Shown here: positions 23,414 through 34,715 of the stretch, in pieces
Layout of the letters: every line of letters starts with the position of its first letter
Numbering within the stretch: the first letter of the stretch is position 1
Assembly: GCA_902729315.2 (NCBI GenBank)
Contig: LR746267.1
Location: forward strand, 7,194,424-7,258,423
Source: Spirodela intermedia
Lineage: Eukaryota > Streptophyta > Magnoliopsida > Alismatales > Araceae
Reading direction: 5' to 3'
DNA: 64,000 nt
The notes under the pieces: model-generated
What the model saw: the letters and a program-made list of their open reading frames with translations, nothing else
Told to the model about the DNA's origin: nothing
Database searches by the model: none
Position numbers and translations under genes: made by a program

Positions 23414-24839
23414 ATGATGGTGGCGCGTGGGCGGAGCTCGGCGGCGGCGGCGGCAGCGGTGGCTGCCCTGATGATGGCGCTGACAGCCGGGATGGGCGGC
23501 GGACTGGTCTCCGGCGCCGTCGTTCAGTTCATCTTCGGGGACTCCCTCATCGACGTCGGGAACAACAACTACCTCAGCAAGAGCCTCGCTAGGGCGACGC
23601 TGCCCTGGTACGGCATCGACTTCGGCAATGGCCTACCCAACGGGAGATACAGCAACGGCCGCACAGTCTCTGATATCGTCGGTAGGTCAGCGGCTTCTTC
23701 TTCTTCCTCCGGCGAAGCCTCCGGTTAGTTAACCTAACGGGGGGCGGCGAGTTGCAGGGGACATGATGGGCCTCCCGCGGCCGCCGGCGTTCCTCGACCC
23801 CGCCGTCAACGAGGACGTCATACTGGCCAGCGGGTTGAACTACGCTTCCGGCGGTGCTGGCATCCTCAATGAGACATCCTCATTTTTCGTACCTTCAAAA
23901 CCCTAAGAAGCTCCCTCATCTTTTCTCCTTTTTCCTCTCGCTTACTCTCTCCCTCTGTGTTGTGCAGATCCAGAGATTGTCTCTGTACAAGCAGATCGAG
24001 CTGTTTCAGGGGACGCAGACGATCATCGGGAGGAAGATCGGCGGCGAGGCGGCGCAGAAGTTCTTCAAGGAAGCACGATATGTTGTCTCGCTGGGGAGCA
24101 ACGACTACATCAATAATTTCCTGATGCCGTTCTCCTCCGACTGGTCCTACGGCTCCGACAAGTTCAGCGACTACCTCATGTCAACGCTCGACTCCCAGCT
24201 TAGGGTAAGTTTCCAAACCGCCGCCAGAGCGTTGCTGGAACGCCGCCGTGGGGGATAATGACGCCGTCGTCTTGTGGGCAGCTGCTGTACTCACTGGGGG
24301 CGAGGAAGCTGATGTTCTTCGGTTTGGGGCCGATGGGATGCATCCCCTTGCAGCGGTTCTTCTTGAGCTCCGGCGAGTGCAGGGAGAGCACGAACCAGCT
24401 CGCCCTAGACTTCAATAAGAAGGCCAGGCGGCTCATAGAGGGCCTGTCGGCAAGTCTCACCGGCGCCGCCTTCAGCTACGGCGACGCCTACGACATCGTC
24501 TTGGATATCGTCGCCAAGCCTCTCAAATACGGTGAGCTTCAGCTTGCTCCGAATCGCTGCCCACCAGCCGCCGCTGCCGCTGCCGCCGCCGCCGCCATTG
24601 ACGATGTCGTGCCGTGGTTTGCAGGATTCAACGAGTCGTACGAGCCGTGCTGCACTCTGGGAAGGATCCGGCCGACGTTGACCTGCACGCCGCTGTCGAG
24701 CCTCTGCAAGGACAGGAGCAAGTACGTGTTCTGGGACGAGTACCACCCCACGGACCGCGCCAACGAAATCATCGCCGTCGCCATCGCCCGGAAGCTCGGA
24801 ATCGCCCCCGTCAAAGCCACTGTGCCGCTCACTCGCTGA
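23414..24839 (+). CDS. GDSL esterase/lipase, five exons, secreted
   Basis: Exons 23414-23681, 23758-23888, 23968-24204, 24282-24531 and 24625-24839 give 366 residues, the usual size for plant SGNH/GDSL hydrolases. An alanine-rich hydrophobic leader (residues 1-35) is the probable secretion signal. Block I is FGDSLIDVGNNN with the nucleophile Ser44; block III is SLGSND (Asn178); block V is WDEYHPTD (Asp333, His336). GLGPMGCIP, CCTLG and LTCTPLSSLC are also typical. The family hydrolyses acyl esters, usually in the cell wall or apoplast; the substrate is unknown. Intron 4 (93 nt) has no in-frame stop, so its retention would add 31 mainly Ala-rich residues. Copy 1 at 7372 is broken, so this is the functional member of the pair. 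Confidence 0.93.
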
Positions 24840-25379
24840 CCCTCACCCTCCCCCCATCCAAATCTTCGAAAGTCAACGATGTGGGGAAAATCTGAGCATC
24901 TTTGGGGATCGAAAAGTATACTGTCAAAGCGTGCAACCCTCGTGGTCAATACGCCTGATCACCAATTCTTAACTATTTACATAGTTTATCACAAAGCAAT
25001 ATTACTCAAGAAGCCCTGATAAATTGGCCGTAGCGTGTGACCAGTTCAGATTTCTCGATAGGACATGTTTACATGTTCTTCTTTGGGTGAAAAAAAGGAG
25101 AGGAAAAATATGCAATGACCCCTCTATTTCTGTTACAACCTGTAATTTTCCGAATTAAACACTTCAGTTTTAGGGATTTAAATTAATTACTTGTCAACGC
25201 TTGGTACACGCCTTATGTATGAGGACTATTGTCGACCTAGAGGATGGCTCTAGGTCAAGCTATTTTGCCTAAATCTAGAAACAGCTTGCTGTGGGAAGCA
25301 GAGTTCATGAAGAGTGAGAATCCTTCATCACTCGTCACTAACCACTAACTCTAGATTTTGATGGTTGCCCTTGAGTCTA

Positions 25380-25705
25380 TGATGCGGGAAAAAATGGAAA
25401 CATGCTAAATTACCCTAAGAATAAATCTAAACTTACCCTCACAGTAAACTTACTTATTCAAGTTAGGTGAATCAGGTGAATCCCACAAAGATTTGAATAG
25501 AAAGAATGAAGTAATTAAGAAATCATCAAGATTACGATATCCCACTTCAGTAAATCAATTGGATGCACATCAGATGGGTCCTCACTTCATTTAAGACACT
25601 AGCTAAGCAGCCCAATGAACTATGGGAAATGTGGTAACAAAGTCATAAGAAGATATACAAAATATCAATTACTCAATCAGGAATAAGAAGAATTCAGATA
25701 TTACC
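25380..25705 (-). repeat. Gypsy-2 partial 3' LTR
   Basis: About half of the ~650-bp LTR, homologous to 8211-8555 and about 30133-30465. It is truncated where RNase H sequence begins. Confidence 0.72.
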
Positions 25706-26922
25706 ATAATGCTTGGAGAAATTCAACCCATCGGCCAAATATACATGCATGTTGAATTTATAATAGCTCTATTATAAATTTTAGGTTTATGTTTGAGGAC
25801 AAATATACATGCTTGGAGAAATTCAACCCATCGGCCACATTGAGGGTTGAATTTTCTTTGAGAATTAAGATACCATAATGCTTCATGATCAAAATAATGT
25901 ATAGATTCTTAAGACAATAAATAATGTATCTAATATTGCAAAGGTTGAACAATAACATATAATTGTTAGTCATAAGTGGAAAATTTAAGTTCAGCATCAT
26001 TGGACATCTTACTAAAAAAGGTTATGATGTGACCTCGTTGACTTAACACTCCTCTAATACTTGCTTCTAAAGCATCACAAGCCACTTCAAATGTCTTAAT
26101 AAAATTAGGGAGCCTAAGTACAGGACCTTGAGTCATCTTTTCTTTAATATCTGGAAAATCTTTAGCAGCGAATTTGAGGCACTTGAATGCCCATTTCTTC
26201 AAACATTTGGTGATAGGTGCCATAATGGTACTAAAATTCAAAATAAATTGACAATAAAAGGTTTCCAACGCATGAAAATTATGAACATCATACAAATTAG
26301 GTGGTGCAAGTGAATCAATGATAGCTTTGATCTTCTCATGGACAATAGAGAATATAACACCCTCAAATGAGACTACAAAACCTAAGAAAATGACATGTTC
26401 CCACATGAAGGCACACTTCTTAAGGCTCACTATATATAGGTGTTCTAAGTGATCTTTCTTATGTTAACTATAGATAAAAATATCATCAAAATATATGATA
26501 ACAAATATAGCAATAAAAAGTAGTAACAATTGAGTCATTAACCTCATAAGGTGATTGGAGTATTAGAGAGACTAAATGACATAATAAACCACTCATAGAG
26601 ACCTTTTATAATCTTAAATACAATCTTTTACTCATCCTCTAGTTTTCTATACACTTAATGGTATCTACTCTTATGATCAATCTTTGAAAAGATAGTGGCC
26701 TTGATCATAATCTTTAACATATCATTTGACCCTAATTTTATTCATAGCTTGACTATCTACGCACGTCCTCTAAGACTCATCCTTCTTATGTGCCAAAAGT
26801 GTTGGTGTAATACAAGGGATCATGCTCTCTTGAATTAAGCTTTCTTTAAGAGATCCATAACATATCTCTTTGGCTTTTCATGCTCACAAGGGCTAAGGTT
26901 ATAGTAAGGTAAGTTAGGTAGG

Positions 26923-28662
26923 TGATAAGTATTAATTATCATAAGTTAATGATAAATTAATAACATATTTTAAGTCTTAACTCATCATAAATATACTTAC
27001 ATTTATGTTAAAGTAAGAAAAAGGGTTTTTAGTTGGTTAATGTAGATTTTTAGTTGATTATGTACTTTTATGTGAATTCATATAAATTTATAATCATGTT
27101 TTTGAGATAAAGTTAATATAAATAAAATAAAATAAAAATGTGTGAAAAAAGAAAACTTATTAGCCAGTCGAGCCCACAAGCTAGTCAGAAGTACAGTCGA
27201 GGGATCTATTGGTTAATCAAGTCTCAAGTGGGTTGAAAGCACAATCAGATAAAGGCACAAGCAAAGGGCTCAAGTGACTAAAGATTAGTTGGAAACATGT
27301 GTGCATTATTCATCTTCTACAACACTAGTGGTTGAATGTTCATGGGGTAAGGAGTGGTCCTACATGTATATTGATGAAAGAAAGAAGTATTGTGATATAT
27401 GTGTCTCAAAAATCAAAAAATAATCAATGTGGGGCAAAACCTATGCCAATGCACCCTAACATGTTTAATTTTTTTTATGTCTAAAATACCCTAAGATTAT
27501 AAGAAGAAAGTACCTACATGACGTCATTTGACAAAGGTATTAGTGTACTTATTTAAATCTCTCTCACACAAGTAGACAGTTGACAAGGGTTTGAATCTCA
27601 CCAAAACTAAAACTTATATTTTTATTTGATCAAATCATGATTTTCTTATAAAATGTCAATCAAAAATTAAGTCATCATAATTATTTAATCATCAATAAAA
27701 ATATTGTCATCGTAAGTCACAAAGCATCATTACTAATTGTTGAATAATTCTAGATAAAAAGATCGTGAATCTATTAAGAAAATCATTTTTGATTGATAAA
27801 TGAATGAGACATCATTAAAAAGAGGACGATCTATTGGGAGATGAGTTGTCACCTCCTAAGAGCATACTAAATATGATGTAGAGCCTCCTCTTATTATGGG
27901 AACCTAAAGATGAAGTTCCATAAGACACATTGTACCTTTATCTAGTTTATCTCCGTTAAGTGATAGTTGTCAGAGATCCAAAAGTCATCATATTTCTTCT
28001 ATATCAGGTGACAACAACTAAAAATGATTCATCATTTATAAGAAAATTTAGAGATTATTCACATCGCCAATGTTCAAAGAGGGACTTTGAGGCCGTAGAC
28101 ATAGTACAATAATCTTTTTAAACACACAAAATTTTGATAATCATTGTCAAAAAGTTAAAACTATACATCTCTTAATTTAAAATTATTTTTTACTTAATTT
28201 TATGAAATTTTCTATGATTTTAATTTTTATAAAATATTTAATTATAATTATATTAGCTTTTATAGATCTTAATTTGATCAATTAAATCATATGTATTCAT
28301 TTATGTAAGAATCATCAAGTAGAACTCTATTTCTACTCAAATCATATTCCTTGAGACAATGATTTCATCTTAACATCTGCACCTAAAATTTCATTTTTCA
28401 TAACTTTTTAAATATATTTATCTTTATCACTTAGTCTAAAAATCATAAAAAAATATATATTTTTAAAAAATATGAAATCTTATCAGATATTTTCTTGCAT
28501 CACTGTGATTGATTAGAAATTTTTTTCACTATTTTTTAACATTTTTAGTAAATTATAATTAATTAATTAACATTAAATAGTTATTTAATCTAAAAATTAA
28601 TATTTTTAGTTTTATAAATTTAAAATTTACGTGATTTATTATATAAAAATTAAGTCACGTTA
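26923..28662 (+). repeat. Solo LTR C (1,740 bp) nested in gypsy 2
   Basis: Third copy of the A/B family. It starts TGATAAGTATTAATTATCAT and ends AAGTCACGTTA. Flanks GTAGG (26918-26922) and GTAAA (28663-28667) fit a decayed five-base duplication; uninterrupted gypsy-1 sequence at about 21020 reads GGGTAAGG. No coding capacity is seen. Confidence 0.75.
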
Positions 28663-30132
28663 GTAAAGAGGAAATTATAATAAAATTAATTATATGTTGG
28701 TCGTTGCACAAGAGTTGTAACTAATTTAAGAGCTCATTAGAGAAATATCTTTAAATTCACAAAGTAAGGTAGATGTCTCAATTAATAGATATAATGAACA
28801 TTCCTAATTGAATGGTCTCACTAAAACAACTCAATGTGTAGTTTTCAGCTCATTCTCTTATTGTATTTGTTGTGTACTAATCAAGTGTAGGTCTTTGGCA
28901 TAAATTGGTTATTTAGGATTAGATGTTTGAGAGTGATAGGGATGTCAAGTTATTTTCTTATCATTGTATATGAAGGAATACATGCTAAGTTTCTCATGCA
29001 ATGTGAAATTATTATTATAAAACCACAATCTTTCTAATATGAGACTACCTACCTCTACTAGTAAGACATTACACCATATTTGATCTTCATAAAAATTTAT
29101 CTCAAGGGACACAAAATACCTTTTTTGAACTAAAATGGAGGATGAATCTACCCACTAGACCTTATAAGGATTGAGATGATCAACTGGGGTTAACCTTAGT
29201 CATAATATAATGTAAGTAGAAATTATATTGTTACAACTCTCACTATCCATTATAATCTTACATACCTTTCTCCCATCTTAACAAATGTGTAAAAAATGAA
29301 TGTTTGAGATATAAGATGATACAAGTCAACTTAATTTATTTTCATTTCTTTATTAACTCCACATCTCATAAATAGCTCATCAAATTGTGAGATATAATAT
29401 GATACAAGTCAACTTTCTTGTTTAAAATTTCTTCTGTCATCTAAAAGTCTAAATTTATAACACATTGGGAGGTACTTTTCCTTAAGTTTTCCCCTCATCT
29501 CTTCCAAGTTTCAATTAGAATTAGTTGTCTCATCTGAAATAAGGTTTCTACATTCCTCTAATAAATCTTATCTTGTCCTAATAGCTTCATCTTGACAAAT
29601 CTAACATTTCTATCATCATACATGTCTTACCACCTAAAGTATCAATTCATATCAGCCTCCCAATTAATATAGACTCTAAGATCTAAGGATCTTTCAAAAT
29701 AGGGGCTTCAACTAACACTTTTATATGCCATTTTACATGGCTCATATAGATCATGTGCTCCTCTATTAGTCTTAATATATGGTTGGAAGTTTTCATTTCA
29801 AACTCCATGAGTGTGGTGAGTGGTCAAGCTAATAAATTGGTGGTTCTTGTGATTACCTTTTTGATATTTTTCTTGGGTATGTTCTAGATGACTAATCTTA
29901 CCATCGAATTGGTTTAATCATTTTAATATGATCTTTACCCACTTTGGTGTATCGTCTTCTACTAAATAGTTAGACTACCTCTTTAATGTTGAATAATCAT
30001 GACTCAACCTAGTGTACATACAACTAAAAAGTACTTATAAATAATGATGAAAATGATATTAGAATTGATAAAAAGAATATTATTGAGTATAACTAATACC
30101 CTAATCAAAACCCTAAACTCTAAAACCAAATT

Positions 30133-30785
30133 TAATGCATGACAAAATAGATACAAGTTAAATTACCCTAACAAGCAAATCTAAATTGACACTCACATTG
30201 AATTTAAAGAGTCAAGGTAGATAAACTAAGTAGATTGGGTGAATCATACAAAGATCTTAACATAAATAATGATGTAATCAAAGAATCATCAAGATTAAGA
30301 TATCCCACTTCAATAAATCAGTTATATGTTAATCAAGCGAGTCCTCACTTTGCTAAAACACTAATTAAGAAATTTAGTGAAACAAACTATGGGAAAGATG
30401 ACACTAAGCTTACAAGAAGAGATACTAAATAATAATCACTTAATCACAAATAAGTAGAATCCAAAGATTACCATGTCACCTAATTTGACAACTAATCAAT
30501 AGAGGGCTCATCTTATTGTTGAATCCGTTGAGGGTTGCTCGAAGCATTAATCATAGATCAAGCATTAGTTCAATCTTGTAGAGGTATTCTAGTGCATGCC
30601 AAGTGGGCTAATGCGACATGAATTAGTAAAATGGCCAATGAACGACCAGAGATGAAGAAGTGAGAGTGAGGTGGTAGAGAAAGAAGACATCAAGAGATGA
30701 CAACTAAGTTATGAAGGCAGCATAAGACAACGAAGGAGGTGAGGAGAGAAAATGAAATAGTTGTAAATAGATAATTACCTTCACA
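30133..30785 (-). repeat. Gypsy-2 5' LTR, with probable primer binding site
   Basis: The most complete copy of this LTR. On the minus strand it begins TGTGAAGGTAATTATC and ends near GCATTA, followed by TTTGGTTTTAGAG (30117-30131), a decayed Met-tRNA-type primer binding site. Confidence 0.65.
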
Positions 30786-30804
30786 ACTATTCTAAAATAG
30801 ATAT

Positions 30805-32263
30805 TATTGACACAAGAGGAGGAAATTCTAGAATCTATAATCTTTTTCTCAGAAAGAAGAATAGTACATGAGATTATATGAAACTAAAGAAGAAAGAGAG
30901 ATGAGAAGAGAGAGAAAGATAATGAGTCCTAGTGGGCCAAGAGTTTGATACCACTATCGAACACTTCCCCTCAAGTTAGAGTATATAAGTCGAATATGTG
31001 GTACATGTGGTGTTGTAAGAAATGTTGACTAGACTCTTCGCGAAGATGTCCGCGAGATGAGCATTGCTATAATGGAGCATTGTGAAGTAACCGACCCAAT
31101 CATATGAAGAGCAACAGTCGGCTGAAGAATTGTCGTAGGAGAGGACTGAGATGAGATAATGTTGGGAAGGGACGTCCCCAGAGCTGCGCGGGGCGCTAGG
31201 AGGCAACACGTGAGGTGTCAAGAGGCTGCACGAGGCATCAAAGGTGACGCACGGGGTGCCAAGAGGCAATGCGCAAGGTGTCGGGAGGTGACACGGGGCG
31301 TTGGGAGGCGATGCGGGGCATCAGGAGGTGATGTGGGCCGTCGAGAGGTGACGTGGGGTGTCGAGAGGTGACGTGGGGTGCTGGGAGGCAACGCACGAGG
31401 CGTCAAGAGGCGACGCATGGGGCGCCAGGAGGCAATGCACAAGGTGTTAGGAGCCTAGCGCCGCCGATAGGAGAAGGGCGCTGCCTAAGGAGGGCACCAT
31501 CAAAGGAGGGTGGCGCGCCAGCAAGGGAGGCGGCAGCGAGGTCAGAAGAGGCCGAGAACGATGGAGAAGGCGAGGGTGATGAGCCAAAGGAGGTGGACGA
31601 GGAGGAGAGTCTGGCCTGAGAGGACACCGGAAGGCGACCCTCGGGGCGTCGAGAGGCAACGCACGGGGCATCAAGAGGAGAGACATGGGGCATCGAGAGG
31701 TGATGCATAGAGTGTCGTGAGTCAACGCGCAGGGTGTCAGGATGCGACACTTGGGGAGTCGAGAGGCGAGTGCCATCAAGAGGAAAAGTGTGCCACCGAA
31801 GGAGGGCATCATCGGAGGAGTGCAACGTGCCAGAGAGGGAGGCGGCAGCGGCATGGTGGCCTGGACAAGTGGCCAGCAGCTTGAAGGAGTGGCTGGTGGT
31901 GATGCGGTGGCCTGGAGAGGGGCGGAAGTGGAGGTGAGGAGAGCGGCACCAAAAGGAGAGGGAGAGTGACAGTAGATATGACGATGTCAGAAGAGGGAAG
32001 AGCGGCGACGCTAAAGAACTGCTTGATGAGGAAAGAGGCAGGCGAGGAGGAGAGCGGCACGCCATAGAGGACGATGACGAGAGATACTTAAGACTCTGAC
32101 ACCATGTTGACACGAGAGGAGAAAATCCTAGAATCCATAATCCTTCTCTCAAGAAGAAGAAGAGTAAATAAGATTATATAAAAGTGAAGAAGAAAGAGAG
32201 ATGAGAAGAGAGAGATAGATAATGGGCCCTAGTGGGCCAAGAGTCTGATACCACTATCGAATA
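30805..32263 (-). mobile_element. Short non-autonomous copia-derived LTR element (1,459 bp)
   Basis: Two 159-bp LTRs (30805-30963 and 32105-32263) flank a 1,141-bp interior, with a perfect GATAT duplication (30800-30804, 32264-32268). Minus-strand orientation is set by a primer binding site TGGTGTCAGAGTC next to the right LTR and a polypurine tract TTGAGGGGAAG next to the left LTR. LTR ends read TGTTCG...CAACA with one base changed in each copy. The only recognisable pol sequence is the last few residues of RNase H (HLADIFAKSLV) just before the polypurine tract. The interior is otherwise a GC-rich degenerate repeat. Layout matches TRIM-like internally deleted elements that depend on enzymes from an autonomous relative. 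Confidence 0.88.
31160..31850. repeat. Degenerate GC-rich minisatellite inside the short LTR element
   Basis: Units of about 18-24 bp built on GGGGCGTCGGGAGGCGACGC, imperfectly repeated from 31190 to 31440 and again from 31640 to 31760. A larger block is also duplicated (about 31440-31545 resembles about 31760-31850). Long frames exist on both strands because of the repeat composition; they are not recognisable proteins. Confidence 0.65.
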
Positions 32264-32479
32264 GATATATGTAATCTTCACAGAGCTTAATACTATGTTT
32301 CCCAATGAAAATATTAATTTGTCTCATTGTAAGTTTACAAGGGTTTTAGAGGTGTTCCCAATTAGAAAAATTGAATAAATTATTAATAATAAATAAAACC
32401 CTTTTTTAATGGGCCTAGGTTGGCATGTTGTTGATAGATGATTTAGGCTACTTTGGTCCCCACCACCATGAGAAGTGTT

Positions 32480-33159
32480 TGTACATAGGTCTCATTGATT
32501 TAATCATTTAAGAGATAGCTTAAGAAATTTCCATCTTTCAATAGTTTAAGGCCCCCTCAAAGCCATTGCATCAGGTCTAACAACCTCTAGAATTCAAGAG
32601 CTTGAAGAATGAGTTATTAATGGAGAGTTGAGGAGGTGGAGTGGGGATTAATCTAGGAATATTAATTTTTAAAGTGAAGGTTGCACAAAGAAGTGAAGTG
32701 CAATAACAAGATATGGAAAGAGTGAAATGAAAGAAACACACTAGATTTACTTGGTGATTGGGAGAATCTTCTTGAGCTCATAGTCTCACAAACTTCCTTA
32801 GAAGATAAAATAATCTTATTATTTACAACTAACATAGCCCCCCCCCCCTTAATACTGTGATCTTAGGATAATCTCATTAAGTAAAAATTAGAATAATATC
32901 CCTAATTGTAAATTTTATTATTGGGGTGCTGCCAACCTCAATACCTAGTCCATTCTAAAAAGAATAAGATTCTAGAGTACCCATTTCAAAAAGTCTACTT
33001 ACATGGTAATTGATATAATAGGGATACACTTTGGGACACATTTCAAGTGTTGCTTAGGGTATCAACGGAAAAAGTAAATTACCAATAAATATCACTGTGA
33101 TTAGGTTTCCTCAAGGGTGGACATGCAAAAAAGTAAAATAGACTTGCCTTAATATTAAT

Positions 33160-33192
<33 letters not shown>

Positions 33193-33690
33193 CTCTCCCT
33201 CTTGCTAGGAAGGTTCATAGGAAGTCCATAGGCTGCGTAATATTGAGTTTAAGGGTGGAGCTCGGTTTAACTCTCGTAAGCGCACTCAGACCATGTCTAC
33301 CTCAGATCGTTGACTTAACATTTGATATAATTTAATCTAATCTTATTAAATTCCACTTAATTTCATTGCATCTATAAAGAGAGGCGTCTATGGGTGTGGA
33401 CAGGAGATGTGATGGAGAAAATATATTATTTTGGAGGGAAACCGGCTAAAGTCGCATATGATCGTCGCACGAAACCATCCAGCTGACGTATGCGTCGGTC
33501 AGCGGAATGTTCCAGATCTTTCCACATACTTTAATTGAACCCGATAAATAAGATCACGAAGTTAGCGTTACGCTTACGTCTCTCTCTCTCCTCTCTCTCT
33601 CTCTCTTAAGGGTTGTGCAAGGGGGTGAGGCGGATCTTTCTGCGGGAGTTGCAGGTGGCCAGGAGCGTTGTGTTCTCAACGGGAGATGTT
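32480..33690. repeat. Tandem duplication at the RING locus, decayed upstream unit
   Basis: 32486-32945 resembles 34070-34420 (shared GGTCTA..GACCTCTAGAATTCAAGAG region, then GGAGTGGGGATTA). 33390-33680 resembles 34440-34800, the promoter and first codons of the RING gene. The unit also carries an 11-C homopolymer near 32838 and a CT array at 33162-33190. Confidence 0.75.
33608..33680 (+). pseudogene. Relic of the 5' end of the RING-H2 gene
   Basis: GAGGCGGATCTTTCTGCGGG and the following GTTGCAGGTGGCCAGGAGCG match codons 11-28 of the intact gene. The start codon region is changed to GTTGTGCAAG and about 30 bp are deleted. After GAGCG the similarity stops, so no RING domain is present. Confidence 0.75.
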
Positions 33691-33694
33691 TAGA

Positions 33695-33985
33695 ATTTTT
33701 TTTCCGGTGAAAAGAAAGAGAGGAAAAATGATACATTTATTTCAACTACAATAATTAATTTTCCCAGTTAAATGCATCACGTCTAAGGATCTTAATGGGC
33801 TCGTTGTATGAGGTTAAATGAGGGCACGGAAGATGCCTCTAATGCAAGCTATCGTCCCCCTCTCTAGATAGAGGTTCATGTGGGAAGCTGAGTTCATGAA
33901 GAGAAAGAATCCTCCATCGCTCATCATTAATGCCCATCAAGTCCAGATTTTGACGGTTTCCCCCGAGTCCATGGCAAGTGACTCT
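33695..33985. repeat. Copy of the GDSL downstream flank (pre-insertion site)
   Basis: Similar to 25080-25380, including GGGAAGCTGAGTTCATGAAG at 33880, found also at 8123 (copy 1) and, as GGGAAGCAGAGTTCATG, at 25295. Here the flank continues past GAGTCCATGG without a gypsy LTR, so it shows the site before insertion. 33978-34068 and 34069-34150 form a further ~90-bp direct duplication (GTTGACTTTGGTGATTTAA). Confidence 0.65.
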
Positions 33986-34439
33986 ACATGGGTACCGTTG
34001 ACTTTGGTGATTTAACAGAGAGAGATTACGAAAAATTCCCATCTTTCCTCAGCTTATGGGCCCATCAGATGCATTGTGACTTTACATGGGTAACGTTGAC
34101 TTTGGTGATTTAAGAGAGAGCTTACGAAATTCCCACCTTTCCCCAGCCATTGTAACAGGTCTAGCGACCTCTAGAATTCAAGAGTATTAAGAACGAGCAA
34201 TTAATGGAGAGTTGGTGGAGGTGGGGTGGGGATTATTCTAGTAAGGTTAATTTTCAAAGCTTGGGGATGAATATGTTACAGGAAACAAGGGCAATAACGA
34301 GAGATTTAGAGAGAGAAAGAAAGAAAGAAATACACCATATTTAGGTGGTTATGGCGATCTTAAAGATTTTAATAATACTCCTAATAATAAATTTTACTAT
34401 TAGCGTGATGCCCGTTTGATGTGCGTCACATACCCAATC

Positions 34440-34650
34440 ATGTGACGAGATTGATGGAGAGGGGGTCCATGAGTGTGGAGAGAGAATCACGAGCTGAATG
34501 GGGGGTTATCTTCTTCTGGAGGCAAACCGTCTCACGTTGCGCGTCATCGCCGCACGAAACCATCCAGCGCACCTATTAGTCGGTCAGTGTTCCAGATCTT
34601 TCCACACACTTCTAATGTACCCTATAAATACGCCTTTCACAGGCATTGTT

Positions 34651-34690
<40 letters not shown>

Positions 34691-34715
34691 GCAAGCTGCC
34701 CTACTCGTAAGGGTG
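34440..34715 (+). promoter_or_regulatory. RING-H2 gene promoter with TATA box and CT-array leader
   Basis: TATAAATA at 34623-34630 lies 86 bp before the ATG. A pure CT array (34655-34688) fills most of the probable 5'UTR. The same region, with ATAAATAA for the TATA box and a shorter CT tract, is duplicated at 33390-33605. Confidence 0.7.

Larger units (their letters stand above)
21981..25379. repeat. Tandem duplication, gene-bearing part of copy 2
   Basis: Counterpart of 5909-8210. It joins directly to gypsy-1 internal sequence on its left, so copy 1 (5909-21980) and copy 2 are head-to-tail. The left breakpoint falls in L18 intron 1. On the right it continues into the gypsy LTR at 25380, as copy 1 does at 8211. 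Confidence 0.88.
25380..30785 (-). mobile_element. Ty3/gypsy element 2, degenerate, with both LTRs
   Basis: Bounded by a partial 3' LTR (25380-25705) and a 5' LTR (about 30133-30785). Minus-strand coding remnants from right to left: gag (about 29650-29420, readable KEKYLP), a gag-protease spacer homologous to gypsy 1 (29300-28690), solo LTR C, RT and RNase H (26430-25966: KKCAFMWEHVIFLGFVVSFE, then TFEVACDALEASIRGVLSQR). Integrase and the rest of pol are deleted. Flanks TCTAT and ACTAT may be the target duplication. 25711-25750 and 25800-25840 are a short local duplication. Confidence 0.8.

Noticed and set aside
24258-24839. Single 193-codon frame spanning GDSL exons 4 and 5
   Set aside because: It includes intron 4, which has consensus splice sites; family alignment requires its removal.
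31403-32152. 249-codon minus-strand frame, Ser/Leu/Pro-rich
   Set aside because: It starts inside the LTR of the TRIM-like element and consists of its minisatellite; opposite-strand frames are equally open.
34473-34715. N-terminal extension of the RING-H2 frame (81 codons)
   Set aside because: It runs through the TATA box and CT array; the ATG at 34716 is the sensible start.
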